DNA from: CAXBID01 sp963815305
Lineage (GTDB): Bacteria > Bacteroidota > Bacteroidia > Flavobacteriales > Flavobacteriaceae
DNA: 64,000 nt
Direction: 5' to 3'
Assembly: GCA_963815305.1 (NCBI GenBank)
Contig: CAWFFW010000001.1
Location: 2,790,001 to 2,854,000, forward strand
Shown here: positions 53,743 through 63,829 of the stretch, one piece after another
How the letters are laid out: every line of letters starts with the position of its first letter
How positions within the stretch are numbered: the stretch's first letter is position 1
Program-made: the position numbers and the translations under genes
Notes under the pieces: model-generated
What the model was told of the DNA's origin: nothing
The model's input: only the letters and a program-made list of their open reading frames with translations
The model's database searches: none

Positions 53743-54837
53743 TTAAATGGCTAAAGTGGCATTTATAACTTCTGTTTCGGCAGGTTCTAAACTAATTATG
53801 AATTCTTGCGAAACATAGCCTTCAGCACTTATTGTAACTTTATAATCTCCTGGCATAACCTTTTCAAATATATACACCCCGTCAATATTGGTTTCCACGC
53901 TTGTTGATACATCATTGTTAATTGATATAGTAGCTACTACGCCCTCAGCTAAGCCAGATATGGTTCCGCTTATTGACCCCGTTTTAAGCATCAATGTAAT
54001 AGGATCAGTTATTTTGATAACTTCTCCTTTAGTAACCACAACATCAATAACATTTCCATAAGAATAATCAGATGTATCATCAATTGGAGTTGCTATAACT
54101 TCATAAGTTCCTGCTGGAACACCCCATAAAGAAAAAGCCCCAGTTACCACATTTGTGTAAGCTGTAATAACAAAATCGTCATCCGTTTGAGGGGTTCCAT
54201 TATCATCAACTAATACAGAAACCATACTTGGAACATTATTTGGCGAAACTAGGCCTTCTATAATTCCTGAGCTGGCTTCAGCACTTACATATAGTACTGG
54301 CTTTAAAATTATATTTCCTGAATTACCTGCTTTAACAATTGATTTTTCTACATCAAAATCTAATATAAAATCATAGGTAAAACCTTCTTCAATTGTTGTG
54401 TTCACTTTAAGCTTTAAACCTGATTGTTGGGCACTTGGTGTTTTTAAATCAAACGTTTCGTTTTCGTCATTCTCACCTTTGATAACAATGGTGTTACCGT
54501 CTCCTAAAATCAAACGCATTTGACTTAAAGTACCTGCTGGTATTGGAAATCTTTCAACCAAAACTTTACTAAACCCTCCTGTAAAATCTAATAAGTTTAC
54601 TATTTCACTATTAGCTTCGAGCGATATCCATCCGTTGTCATCATCATTATCGTTATTCATCTTAATCATAACGTCAACAATCTGTACGTTAACAGCTTCA
54701 TAATTACCAGGAGCATCAACAAGTCTCACCGATATGGTTGGTTGATTTACAGCAATATCACTAGACTTATTGTCATCACAAGAAAACAAAACCCCTAATA
54801 AGAATATGGGAATAATTAATTTTTTTAAAAAACTCAT
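53743..54837 (-). CDS. DUF4382 lipoprotein with carboxypeptidase-like repeats
   Basis: The 364-aa protein has a lipoprotein signal (lipid Cys20 in LLGVLFSCDDNK). A DUF4382 domain follows at about 35-185 (ISVRLVDAPGNYEAVNVQIVDVMI, LLDFTGGFSKVLVERFPIPAGTLSQMRLILGDGNTI). Two CarboxypepD_reg/prealbumin-like modules then lie at about 190-275 (VSVLVDDNGTPQTDDDFVITAYTNVVTGAFSLWGVPAGTYEVIATP) and 280-362 (GSISGTISGLAEG...GVYIFEKVMPGDYKVTISAEG). DUF4382 proteins are thought to bind carbohydrate or act at the surface; the ligand is not known. Confidence 0.9.
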   Translation of the reverse strand: MSFLKKLIIPIFLLGVLFSCDDNKSSDIAVNQPTISVRLVDAPGNYEAVNVQIVDVMIKMNNDNDDDNGWISLEANSEIVNLLDFTGGFSKVLVERFPIPAGTLSQMRLILGDGNTIVIKGENDENETFDLKTPSAQQSGLKLKVNTTIEEGFTYDFILDFDVEKSIVKAGNSGNIILKPVLYVSAEASSGIIEGLVSPNNVPSMVSVLVDDNGTPQTDDDFVITAYTNVVTGAFSLWGVPAGTYEVIATPIDDTSDYSYGNVIDVVVTKGEVIKITDPITLMLKTGSISGTISGLAEGVVATISINNDVSTSVETNIDGVYIFEKVMPGDYKVTISAEGYVSQEFIISLEPAETEVINATLAI

Positions 54838-55075
54838 AATACTATTCTTTTTTAAAGTTTATATAAATGATATACGTGAAGTGATTACGTTTTAGATTAT
54901 GAAAATTACTTCTCCAATAAAAACAGAAATCACCATTTGTTTAAAAGGTTTGTAATCAGTACTTCACATAATTCATTTTCAATAATACGATTTTAAACTA
55001 GTTTTAAGTATTTTTATACATGAATAGCAAAAATATATATGCAAAATGTACTATTAATTTAAATTTTTAAGAATA

Positions 55076-55828
55076 ATGACAAAAACTGCCCTAATTACAG
55101 GAGCTACAAGCGGTATTGGTGAAGCTACCGCCTATGAATTTGCTAAACATGGTATTAAATTAATACTTTGTGGAAGACGTTTAGAACGTTTGAAAACTAT
55201 ACAAAATGCTTTAGAAAAGTTAACCGATGTTCATATTTTAAATTTTGATGTACGTAGTAAAAAAGACGCTTTTCAGGCTATTAATTCGTTACCTGCTAAT
55301 TTTGAAACCATTGATATTTTAATTAACAATGCAGGAAACGCCCATGGTTTAGATCCTATAGATGAAGGCAGTATTGACGATTGGGATGCTATGATGGATA
55401 TTAATGTAAAAGGGCTTTTATATGTTAGTAAAGCTATTATTCCGAAAATGACCGAAAGGAAATCAGGGCATATTATAAATATTGGTTCGTCGGCAGGAAA
55501 AGAAGTATATCCAAAGGGTAATGTGTATTGCGCAAGTAAACATGCTGTATTAGCTATTACTGAAGGTATGCGTATTGATTTAAATCCATACGGTATTAAA
55601 GTGGGTGCCATAAACCCTGGTTTGGTTGAAACCGAATTTTCTCAAGTACGTTTTAAAGGCGACCCCATTGCAGATTCTGTTTATAAAGGCTTTAAAGCAT
55701 TACAAGCCAAAGATGTAGCCGAGGTGATTTATTTTGCTGTTTCAAGACCGCCACACGTAAATATTGCTGATGTTTTAATGTTTTGTACTGCCCAAGCCAG
55801 TTCTACTATTGTAAAAAAAGAGGTTTAA
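55076..55828 (+). CDS. Short-chain dehydrogenase/reductase (YdfG-like)
   Basis: A 250-aa protein with the NAD(P) loop TGATSGIGEATAYEFA, the RR pair CGRRLERL that favours NADPH, NNAGNAHG, and the catalytic Ser (NIGSSAGKEV) and YCASK (Tyr/Lys). It is close to the SDR group that includes E. coli YdfG, which reduces 3-hydroxy acid derivatives, but the substrate cannot be told from the sequence. It stands 37 bp upstream of an AlbA_2 gene on the same strand. Confidence 0.93.
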   Translation: MTKTALITGATSGIGEATAYEFAKHGIKLILCGRRLERLKTIQNALEKLTDVHILNFDVRSKKDAFQAINSLPANFETIDILINNAGNAHGLDPIDEGSIDDWDAMMDINVKGLLYVSKAIIPKMTERKSGHIINIGSSAGKEVYPKGNVYCASKHAVLAITEGMRIDLNPYGIKVGAINPGLVETEFSQVRFKGDPIADSVYKGFKALQAKDVAEVIYFAVSRPPHVNIADVLMFCTAQASSTIVKKEV

Positions 55829-55837
55829 AATAAACAA

Positions 55838-55859
55838 GATTTCTGCCTTCGCAGGAATA
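55838..55859. repeat. Short REP-like hairpin
   Basis: GATTTCTGCCTTCGCAGGAA forms a TTCTGC-CTTC-GCAGGA stem-loop between the SDR gene and the AlbA_2 gene. It resembles the small GC-rich interspersed hairpins frequent in flavobacterial intergenic DNA. Confidence 0.5.
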
Positions 55860-55865
55860 ACAACT

Positions 55866-56999
55866 ATGATTAACAAACGCCTACTTATAAAACACCTCTT
55901 GGCTCATAATGATGAGAACAGTTTTTATGATAAAAAGCGAAAAATCGATATTAGCCATAAAGAAGGAAAAGCTAAGTTTTTAAAACATATTTGTGCGTTA
56001 TCAAACAGCAATCCAAAAAACAATTCCTATATAGTTATTGGGGTTGAAGATGAAGATAACAATATTGTTGGAGTAGATTTTTTTGATGATAGTAAAATTC
56101 AAAACCTGATTAACGCCTATTTAAACAACCCACCAATTGTTCAATATGAAAATATTCCATTTCCTCATCTCCCCGATGATAAAGTTGTTGGATTAGTTAC
56201 TATCAGACCCATTGATGGCTTAACCTCTTTACGTAAAAATATTTGGAAATATTATGGCGGTTCTGTCTTTTTTAGAGATGGTAGCATGAGTATGCCAAAA
56301 GTATTTGATATTAAAATCAAAGATATCAACTCTAAAATTGTTGATTCAATTGAAAAAAACGCTCAAAATAATATTGAGCATACTCTAAATGGTGTTTTCG
56401 CTTTTATGAACAAACGAAAAGACTATGGCGCACAGTACAAAGTGTTTAAGGAGTATTTTGTGGTTTGTTGGGCAGGTCAAAAAAAAGTAGTTAAAGATGA
56501 AGTATTTTTCTCTAGAGTAGATATTGAACTGATAAATGAACAAGTGCGATTATTCTTTTCAGCTTTAGATGAGGTTTCAATTTCACTTGACGACGATAGT
56601 TTTAAAATTATTGAATACGTAAAATTAGGGTTTCAAAATTCTCACACGTATTATAAGTTAGAAGAAACTATTATAAAATTTGAAAATAATGCAAGTTATA
56701 ATATTGAAACTACGCTTTTATTTGAAGCGCCGCAATATGATAAAAAAATACTTCATCACATATATAATGCTAATAATGCCCTTTTAGAAAAACTGAAAAA
56801 AGGGCTTTCTTTTACTAGAAGTGAAGAAGCAGATTTGAGAAATTTACCATCTACTTATTTAATTTGTTATCTAAATTTATTTCACGAAGCCATTGATAAA
56901 TTAAACGAAGCCAAACCTTACTTAAGAAAAAAAAATCCAGAATTGTATCTGCTTTATAAAGAGTCTATTAGGGTATTGCGGAAAATGAAATATAGCTAG
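55866..56999 (+). CDS. AlbA_2/Schlafen-like ATP-binding protein
   Basis: The 377-aa protein has an N-terminal AlbA_2 (Schlafen-type) domain: ENSFYDKKRKIDISHKEGKAKFLKHICALSNSNPKNNSYIVIGVEDEDNNIVGVDFFDD, then VVGLVTIRPIDGL. The remaining 230 residues are mostly helical and not assigned. AlbA_2 proteins occur in stress, regulatory and defence settings, and this one shows no defence neighbours. It follows the SDR gene closely and ends before a terminator at 57084. Confidence 0.8.
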   Translation: MINKRLLIKHLLAHNDENSFYDKKRKIDISHKEGKAKFLKHICALSNSNPKNNSYIVIGVEDEDNNIVGVDFFDDSKIQNLINAYLNNPPIVQYENIPFPHLPDDKVVGLVTIRPIDGLTSLRKNIWKYYGGSVFFRDGSMSMPKVFDIKIKDINSKIVDSIEKNAQNNIEHTLNGVFAFMNKRKDYGAQYKVFKEYFVVCWAGQKKVVKDEVFFSRVDIELINEQVRLFFSALDEVSISLDDDSFKIIEYVKLGFQNSHTYYKLEETIIKFENNASYNIETTLLFEAPQYDKKILHHIYNANNALLEKLKKGLSFTRSEEADLRNLPSTYLICYLNLFHEAIDKLNEAKPYLRKKNPELYLLYKESIRVLRKMKYS

Positions 57000-57083
57000 T
57001 TAAACGTATTTAATCGTAAATCGGCATTAAAATTTTAAAATTACGAATAATCTTATTATGTTTGCAATGCTATTAATTAAATC

Positions 57084-57129
57084 AAACCTTGCTCCAAATC
57101 GATGTAAAAGTCTGAGTCAAGGTTTTTTT
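57084..57129 (+). terminator. Terminator of the AlbA_2 gene
   Basis: AAACCTTG and CAAGGTTT form an 8-bp perfect stem around a 26-base loop, followed by a T tail. It lies 85 bp after the gene. Confidence 0.6.
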
Positions 57130-57140
57130 ATGCCCATATT

Positions 57141-58331
57141 TTAAATAAAATCTAATTGTTTAAATGTTTTATTTAATACTTTTTCATCACTTATTTCAAG
57201 CCATTTATTTAAAACTGTGGCGTAAATAGTTCTAAAGTCTATTTCAAATTTTAAATCACCGTTGTCATCTAAATTATTCAAATCGGGTAAATTATTGTAA
57301 ATCCCTTGTTTCTTAAGTTGATCGCCAATAATAAACACATTATTTGCGGTACCATGGTCGGTACCTACATTAGCATTTTGTTTTACACGACGTCCAAATT
57401 CTGAAAAAGTTAAAATAAGGGTGTCTTTAAACGAGTCATTTTGTTTTAAATCTTCTACAAACGTTTCTATACTTTCAGCATATACTTTTAAAAGTCGTTT
57501 TTGAGTATTTAACTGATTAACGTGTGTATCAAACCCTCCCAAAGAGGCATAAAATACTTTTGTTTCCAATCCCGAATTAATAAATTGTGCCGTAGTTTTT
57601 AATTGCTTCCCAAACTTATTATTTGGGTACTCTTTTTTTGCAGAAACGGTTTTACTCGTTTCATAAATGTATTTTGCTGATGATTGAGCAGCAATCATTG
57701 ATTTGTACAAATAGCCCAAATTATGCTCGCTTAAATGCGCATCATTTTGATGTTTTTTTAAATTTTTAAAATAAGGGTCTCTAGATAAATTGAATAATGC
57801 TCCAGGGTTTTGTGTAGCAATACCATTCATGTTTTCACCTTTTAAAACCAACGATAAACTATCATCAATTTCAATAGCTGAATAGGGTTGTTTTCCATAA
57901 TTATCCAAATAACGCCCTAACCAACCTGTTTGAGAAAACGTATCAGAATCTGTTGCGGTTTGCCAAATATCCATCGACCTAAAATGTGAACGGACCGGAT
58001 TTGGATATCCTACATTATTAAGTATTGATAAATGCCCGTTATCATATAATCGTTTCAGCGGAGTTAAACTACTGTGCAGCCCTAATTCATCATTCAGTTT
58101 AATAACATCATTTTTTGCAATCCCTAAAGTTGGGCGTTCTTTATAATATAAATCATTTCTAAAGGGTATCACGGTATTTAAACCATCGTTTCCACCTGAT
58201 AATTGAATAATTACCAAACGTTTATATCCTAAGCTATTACTTGCGACATGCTCAAAAGCTTTCACAAAACTTGGAACAAAAAATAGACTACTTGCTAAGG
58301 ATGACTGTCTTAAAAATTTTCTTCTATCCAT
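57141..58331 (-). CDS. DUF1501 protein with Tat-like signal
   Basis: The ATG at 58331 gives a start MDRRKFLRQSSLASSLFFVP, which has the twin-arginine motif RRKFLRQ and a hydrophobic stretch; the open frame extends 15 codons up. The DUF1501 (alkaline phosphatase/sulfatase-like) fold shows LVIIQLSGGNDGLNTVIPF, LSILNNVGYPNPVRSHFRSMDIWQT, ASLGGFDTHVNQ and ILTFSEFGRRVKQNANVGTDHGTANNVFIIG. Family members are exported hydrolase-like proteins of unknown substrate. It starts 3 bp past the stop codon of the DUF1800 gene, its usual partner. Confidence 0.92.
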   Translation of the reverse strand: MDRRKFLRQSSLASSLFFVPSFVKAFEHVASNSLGYKRLVIIQLSGGNDGLNTVIPFRNDLYYKERPTLGIAKNDVIKLNDELGLHSSLTPLKRLYDNGHLSILNNVGYPNPVRSHFRSMDIWQTATDSDTFSQTGWLGRYLDNYGKQPYSAIEIDDSLSLVLKGENMNGIATQNPGALFNLSRDPYFKNLKKHQNDAHLSEHNLGYLYKSMIAAQSSAKYIYETSKTVSAKKEYPNNKFGKQLKTTAQFINSGLETKVFYASLGGFDTHVNQLNTQKRLLKVYAESIETFVEDLKQNDSFKDTLILTFSEFGRRVKQNANVGTDHGTANNVFIIGDQLKKQGIYNNLPDLNNLDDNGDLKFEIDFRTIYATVLNKWLEISDEKVLNKTFKQLDFI

Positions 58332-58333
58332 AA

Positions 58334-59713
58334 TTAACACATTTGATATTCGGGTATCGACATAAGTTGAATGCAATATTCCTGTTTAGATACTTTTTCT
58401 AAATCGTTCAAAAATTCACGAGCTTCTGGGTTCAAATCCCCTAACAAAATATAATCTTGCAAATCGTTTAAATTAACCTTTGCAAAATTTTTATTGAAAG
58501 TTTCCCAGTTACGATCTGTTTTAAACTTTTTACCATATGACTTTTTAAATGCCGTTTTTTTAACAGCCATCATCGTATCCGTTTCACCCATTTCTGCTTT
58601 TGAAATATAGGCGTCATTTAGTAAAATTGAAGGCAGTTTTAAACGAAGTACAATCGTATTGCTATCTATCCAGCTTCTTCCACCTTTCCAACCCGCTACA
58701 TTCGGTGGATTTAAAAGGACTTGTCCCAATTGTTTCTGAATATATAGCAGTTGTTTAGCATTATTAAACTGAACAGGAACTACTTGTTTTAATCCAACCA
58801 AAAACTCAATGGGTGATTTTATTTTCGTACCAATATTTTCTTGGTTATAAAACCAATCTGAATTAAAAACAAAACGCATTAATTTTTCAATATCATAATC
58901 GGCATAAAACACATTAACCATATCGTTAACATGGTTTTCATTTAAGGTATCATTTACAAAATAACGGTATACTTTTTCGCAAATAAACTTAGCACATTGT
59001 TTTTCTTCTAAGATAAGAGCAATAATATCTTCGCCACTAAAATTACCTGTTTTGCCGAAAAAAGTTTTATTGGTATTATCATGCTGAAAACGTCTTAATA
59101 CAAATTCGCCTTTTAAATCATGGCTGTAACCTGTAAAGGCTCTAGCGCTTTCTTTAATATCATCCTCAGTATAATGTCCTTCACCTAAAGTGAATAATTC
59201 CATAAGCTCCCGAGCAAAATTTTCGTTAGGCTTCTGCTTTCTATTCTGCTTGGTATTTAAGTATTTAGTCATGGCAGCTTCTTTTGAAACAGCATTTACA
59301 AAATCTTTTAAATTACCTAAAGCATGCTTACGTAGTGTATTGTTGTAATGTTGAATATAAACCACATTATTATCTTCGCAAACAAAAATATTTGCCCAAA
59401 AAAGCGTCATTTTTTCTCTTAAAATTTCCTCGGAATCTGTTAATCTATCAACCCAAGCCACATTTAAACCCATGGTTTTTTTACGGCTTAAATCTTGAAT
59501 TTTTTTACGGTCAACCGAAGACATTCTAGTTTCTTCATTTAGTATATTATCAATCTCAGAAGTATCAACTTTTAAGGGCGTCATTTTTTTTGAAGCACTA
59601 AATAAATTATCAATAATCTCCTTTTTGTTCTTTTTTGATAATGCGTGTAATGGATTGGGAAGAATTCCGAAACCTGCTCGCCAATATAAATGTTGGATAT
59701 GTTTGAGTTTCAT
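58334..59713 (-). CDS. DUF1800 family protein
   Basis: The 459-aa protein has the family hallmarks HLYWRAGFG at the start, LTDSEEILREKMTLFWANIFVC, NPNENFARELMELFTLGEGHYTEDDIKESARAFTGY, and LLNPPNVAGWKGGRSWIDS. DUF1800 proteins always pair with DUF1501 proteins and their function is not known; a role in exporting or maturing the partner has been suggested. No signal peptide is visible, unlike its partner. Confidence 0.93.
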   Translation of the reverse strand: MKLKHIQHLYWRAGFGILPNPLHALSKKNKKEIIDNLFSASKKMTPLKVDTSEIDNILNEETRMSSVDRKKIQDLSRKKTMGLNVAWVDRLTDSEEILREKMTLFWANIFVCEDNNVVYIQHYNNTLRKHALGNLKDFVNAVSKEAAMTKYLNTKQNRKQKPNENFARELMELFTLGEGHYTEDDIKESARAFTGYSHDLKGEFVLRRFQHDNTNKTFFGKTGNFSGEDIIALILEEKQCAKFICEKVYRYFVNDTLNENHVNDMVNVFYADYDIEKLMRFVFNSDWFYNQENIGTKIKSPIEFLVGLKQVVPVQFNNAKQLLYIQKQLGQVLLNPPNVAGWKGGRSWIDSNTIVLRLKLPSILLNDAYISKAEMGETDTMMAVKKTAFKKSYGKKFKTDRNWETFNKNFAKVNLNDLQDYILLGDLNPEAREFLNDLEKVSKQEYCIQLMSIPEYQMC

Positions 59714-59806
59714 AATAAAGAACTAGATGTTTTGTAAACCTTTAGACTTTACCTTTTTAAAAAGGTTTAATTGTAGGTTAAAGATAAAAAAAAGAAGTTT
59801 GAATAC

Positions 59807-62236
59807 TTAAGATGCTAACTCTTTGGCGACCAATCGTATTTCACTATACGTGAATTTATCATCAATTTGATTCTTAAGTTCGGTCAAGTTTTCAAAGGTT
59901 TTTGATTTGATAATTTTTTTTAACTCTGCATATTTTTCCGCTGATATAATATCAGTTATTTTTACTTCTCCTGTAGGAATAAAATGTGCTAAATGACCTT
60001 CAATAGTGGTACTTACAAATCCTCTTTCTTTAGCAATTTCAAGAATAGAAAGTCCGCTTTCAAATAATTTGAGTGAGATTTCTTTAGTGTTTTCCTTTTT
60101 TATTTTAGGTATTTCAGGTTTGTCTTCTTTTAATTCAATCGAATTATCACCAGTATACTCCTTTATAATATCAAGAATATCTTCACCATATTTTTTTACT
60201 CTTATTTTACCCATGCCGTTCACTTTAAGAAGTTGCTTTGTAGTAACTGGCAGGGTTTCACACATTTCGTATAATGACTTTTGGGTAAAAATTTGAAAAT
60301 GAAGCACATCTTCTACATCAGCTCTAAACGCTCGTAACTCTCTTAATTTAGTAAATAATATAGGATGCTCAGTGGTATCATTATAATCTTTTTTAACGGT
60401 TACCTTTTTTGTTTCCTGTAACGCCGCTTTTGCACGAAGTTCTATATATTTGGAAGCGGTATAATGTTCTTTTAAACCCTTTAAACAATATAGTTTTTGA
60501 GATAGTTTTTCTTCAATTGAGTCTAATTGCTTTTTAATATCTTTATTAATATCCTTGTTTTCTGTAGCATAAGTAAAAGTTTCTAAAGGTGCTTTTATAA
60601 AATCTTCCGTTTGTTTCTCAAAATAGGTCAAAGCTTTTTTAATCCGATCTTGAATAGCTACATCATTTTCCAATAAAAGAACATCAGTACTTAAACTTTT
60701 TAACTGAGTAATAAAACTGGTTTTAACTTTTAATAATTTGGTGACACCTTCGTCTTTAATTGTCGTTAAAGGGCTTACTGTATTTCCTTTTATGCTTGCT
60801 TCATTTTTGTAAAAAATATCAAATAAACGATTAATGGGATATAAAAATGCATAATAATTAAACAACTCATCTATAAGATTTAGCTGATAATTCTTCTGTG
60901 ATTCATTTAAAACAGTCGTGTCCGGTAAGTTGTCTTCTACTTCTTTATTAAATGTTGTAACCCTATTATCATTAATAATATTATTTTCATATATAGGGCT
61001 TTTTAATACAATACCTTCTAGAGTCCTGCATCGACTTAACGCTACATAAGTTTGACCGTGAGCAAAAGATGCTTGAGCATCAATAATAGCTTTTTCAAAA
61101 GTTAAACCCTGACTTTTATGTATGGTTATGGCCCAAGCCAATCGCAGCGGAATTTGCGAAAAAGAACCTGCAACATGTTCTGAAATTTCTTTAGTTTCTG
61201 GGTTTATTGAGTAGCTTATATTCTCCCAAATTTCTGGGGCTACCACAATATCTTCATCATCGCCTTTACATCTTACTACAATTTCACTTTTATCCAAATG
61301 GATTATTTCTCCTATTTTTCCATTAAAATAACGTTTTTCAAGTGCACTATCATTTTTCACAAACATCACTTGAGCGCCTTTTTTTAATTCAAGTTTCTCA
61401 TGTGTTGGATACGCATATTCTGGAAATTTTCCCTCTATCTCGGCGGTATAGAAAAAACTTTTGCTTTTTAGTTTATCCAGCTCCAAAGTATTCATGACAT
61501 TGGCTCTGTTATTATGCGTTGTTAAGGTTATAAAACCATCTTCTTTCTTGGGAAGAAATTCAGGTAAATATTGTTTATTTAAAGCATCAGCAGACTGACT
61601 TGTAAGTTGATTGTTTCTAATTTCATTTAAAATTTGAATAAAGGCTTCATTGTCTTGTCTGTAAATATGTTTTAGCTCAATACTAACTGCATCACAACTT
61701 TGAAACACTTTACTACTAAAAAAATAAGGGGTATTGTAATAGGGTTTCAACAAAGCCCATTCATTGTCCTTAACCACTGGGGAAAGCTGTTGTAAATCAC
61801 CAATCATCAACACTTGAACTCCCCCAAAAACTTTATTTCTGCTTTTATAACGTCGGAGAACTTGGTCGATACCATCTAACAAATCGGCGCGTACCATACT
61901 TATTTCATCAATAATCAATAAGTCTAAAGATTTGATGATGTCTATTTTGTTTTTATTGAATTTTCTCTGAAATCTAGAATCAGTATTTTGGGTTTGAACG
62001 CCATCTGGTAAAATAGGCCCAAAAGCCATCTGAAAAAACGAATGAATCGTAACCCCTTTTGCATTAATAGCTGCAACTCCAGTAGGCGCTACAACAATTA
62101 ATCTTTTAAATGACTTCGCAACTAAATCATGTAAGAAAGTCGTTTTACCAGTACCTGCTTTACCTGTTAGAAAAATATTTCTATCGGTTTTCTCAACAAA
62201 ACTATGAGCTAATTCAAGTTCGGGGTTGCTGATCAT
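59807..62236 (-). CDS. PIF1/RecD-like helicase with HRDC and HTH_40 domains
   Basis: The 809-aa protein has a superfamily 1 helicase core: Walker A TGKAGTGKTTFLHDL at 25-32, Walker B LLIIDEISMVRADLLDGID, VLMIGDLQQLSPV, and the late motif AITIHKSQGLTFEKAIIDA with YVALSRCRTLEGI. An HRDC domain follows at about 645-710 (FRADVEDVLHFQIFTQKSLYEMCETLPVTTKQLLKVNGMGKIRVKKYG) and a helix-turn-helix HTH_40 region at 735-800. This combination is frequent in Bacteroidota. Likely a 5'-3' DNA helicase in replication or repair. Confidence 0.93.
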   Translation of the reverse strand: MISNPELELAHSFVEKTDRNIFLTGKAGTGKTTFLHDLVAKSFKRLIVVAPTGVAAINAKGVTIHSFFQMAFGPILPDGVQTQNTDSRFQRKFNKNKIDIIKSLDLLIIDEISMVRADLLDGIDQVLRRYKSRNKVFGGVQVLMIGDLQQLSPVVKDNEWALLKPYYNTPYFFSSKVFQSCDAVSIELKHIYRQDNEAFIQILNEIRNNQLTSQSADALNKQYLPEFLPKKEDGFITLTTHNNRANVMNTLELDKLKSKSFFYTAEIEGKFPEYAYPTHEKLELKKGAQVMFVKNDSALEKRYFNGKIGEIIHLDKSEIVVRCKGDDEDIVVAPEIWENISYSINPETKEISEHVAGSFSQIPLRLAWAITIHKSQGLTFEKAIIDAQASFAHGQTYVALSRCRTLEGIVLKSPIYENNIINDNRVTTFNKEVEDNLPDTTVLNESQKNYQLNLIDELFNYYAFLYPINRLFDIFYKNEASIKGNTVSPLTTIKDEGVTKLLKVKTSFITQLKSLSTDVLLLENDVAIQDRIKKALTYFEKQTEDFIKAPLETFTYATENKDINKDIKKQLDSIEEKLSQKLYCLKGLKEHYTASKYIELRAKAALQETKKVTVKKDYNDTTEHPILFTKLRELRAFRADVEDVLHFQIFTQKSLYEMCETLPVTTKQLLKVNGMGKIRVKKYGEDILDIIKEYTGDNSIELKEDKPEIPKIKKENTKEISLKLFESGLSILEIAKERGFVSTTIEGHLAHFIPTGEVKITDIISAEKYAELKKIIKSKTFENLTELKNQIDDKFTYSEIRLVAKELAS

Positions 62237-62422
62237 TGGGTTTTATTAATCCATAATTCTGATTAGAAACAAATATAGGAAAATGAAGGATAAATAAAAT
62301 GCTAGCTAATGTAAACCTTAAATATATTTAGCCTTTAATAATGAATAACTTAGTAGTTCTTGTAATTGTAATTGAATCATTCAAGGTTATTTAGATTTTG
62401 AGAAAATTAAAGATGCTAAAAA

Positions 62423-63112
62423 CTAGATTCCAGAAACCACATCTTTATTTCCAAAATACAACTTAACACCTATACTTACTGTATGAAAATTAGCGTTTTC
62501 AAAAAGATTTTGAATTTCTGGAGGTGTTTGAATATCCATCTTATCATTTCGGTAAGCGTAATTTAAATAAACTGCAAATTCATCATTTATCATGTAATCA
62601 AAATAAAACTCATAACTTCTAACATGAGCATCGTCATTTTGAAATGCCTCACGTGTATTCGTCATACTTTTATTTTCAAAATTTGATTCGCCAAAAAGAG
62701 AGATACTAAGCCCTAATCTTGTATTTGGTAAAGGCAAAAGCTCGTATCCAACATTTAAATATTGATGACTAACTGTTGTTTTGTTATAATTCCCAACAAT
62801 GGTTTTATCCCTTACACTAAAATAGTTACTCCCAACTGTTCCAGCAAGAAAAAAATGTTTGTAGATAAAAAATTGAGCCTTAATATTAAAACCGCTCTTT
62901 CCTTCCATTCCAAGACCTACAAAATTAACTCCAGTATGAATAGCTTGAGCATATTCTATTGATCCATAACCTAGTTTTTGAAAATCTTTTTTTGATATCT
63001 TTTCAGACGTTTCTTTATTTTTGTTTTCTAAATTATCTTGACCAAAAGCAAAACAACTTATCATAAAGAAGCAGTAAAAGAAATAGCTTTTAATATGAAA
63101 ACTTAAACTCAT
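62423..63112 (-). CDS. Outer-membrane beta-barrel-like protein
   Basis: The ATG at 63112 gives a signal peptide (MSLSFHIKSYFFYCFFMISCFAFGQ), whereas the long open frame begins in the upstream gene. The mature 205 residues alternate polar and hydrophobic residues in strands (FNIKAQFFIYKHFFLAGTVGSNYFSV, TTVSHQYLNVGYELLPLPNTRLGLSISLFGE, YEFYFDYMINDEFAVYLNYAYRND, HTVSIGVKLYFGN), which fits a porin-like 8- to 10-strand barrel. No family is assigned. It overlaps the upstream lipoprotein gene by 23 bp, so the two are probably co-expressed. Confidence 0.78.
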   Translation of the reverse strand: MSLSFHIKSYFFYCFFMISCFAFGQDNLENKNKETSEKISKKDFQKLGYGSIEYAQAIHTGVNFVGLGMEGKSGFNIKAQFFIYKHFFLAGTVGSNYFSVRDKTIVGNYNKTTVSHQYLNVGYELLPLPNTRLGLSISLFGESNFENKSMTNTREAFQNDDAHVRSYEFYFDYMINDEFAVYLNYAYRNDKMDIQTPPEIQNLFENANFHTVSIGVKLYFGNKDVVSGI

Positions 63113-63761
63113 AGTTTTCTTTATCAATAGTAAGTGTTTCTGTGATTTCAGGTTCGTCGTTTTTAGAATATTTAAATTCCACAATTGAACCCAGTAAAGT
63201 TGTAAAGCCACTTGAAACTTCTGGGTTATTTTGATTAAGAAGTCTATTAAGATGAACTTCCTTTAAACAATTAGATGTAATGATATCTAAAATACCTTTA
63301 TCGAAAAACTCAAAACAGTTTGTGTTTTTAAACTGAAATGAATATTCAAAAATTGTTTCTTTTGTACTTATTCTTGTAATATTAAAATTTACGTTTGAGA
63401 TTCTATTGAGGGCAACTGTTTTTAAATCGAATACCAAGTCCTCTGGAATGTAATTTTTTGTATTTGTCAAGTAATAGTAAGTGGAATATGTGTCCTTCCC
63501 ATTTACTACTATTTGAAACTCATCATCACTATCAAAAAGTGACGTAATTGAAAAAGTGCCATCTTGCTTACTTAAGCCAGAACCTAATAAATAATCTGAT
63601 GATCGACCAGTGAAGATATTTATTTCGATGTTTGGAATAGGATTATTATTCTCATCAACGATATTTCCTTTTATTAAAACTCTAGTATTTTTTTTAAATT
63701 CTGGAGGACCACAACTAACAAATAAAAGTAGTATTGAAAATATAGATAAATAGTGTTTCAT
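63090..63761 (-). CDS. Predicted lipoprotein with CarboxypepD_reg-like domain
   Basis: The 223-aa protein has a lipoprotein signal (MKHYLSIFSILLLFVSC, lipid Cys17). A carboxypeptidase-regulatory-like beta-sandwich starts at about 25 (VLIKGNIVDENNNPIPNIEINIFTGRSSDYLLGSGLSKQDGTFSITSLFDS). The rest has no recognised domain. The 23-bp overlap with the barrel-like gene suggests a functional pair in the outer membrane. Confidence 0.8.
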   Translation of the reverse strand: MKHYLSIFSILLLFVSCGPPEFKKNTRVLIKGNIVDENNNPIPNIEINIFTGRSSDYLLGSGLSKQDGTFSITSLFDSDDEFQIVVNGKDTYSTYYYLTNTKNYIPEDLVFDLKTVALNRISNVNFNITRISTKETIFEYSFQFKNTNCFEFFDKGILDIITSNCLKEVHLNRLLNQNNPEVSSGFTTLLGSIVEFKYSKNDEPEITETLTIDKENYEFKFSY

Positions 63762-63829
63762 TAAAATGAGTTATATATACACTAAGATGCAAATTTTTAT
63801 AATTGGTTGCGTGAATTGTATTAAAAAAA

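Noticed and set aside
55866..56999. Anti-phage defence gene
   Set aside because: AlbA_2/Schlafen-like domains occur in some defence systems, but the neighbours are a metabolic SDR gene and DUF1501/DUF1800 genes, with no nuclease or other defence partner.
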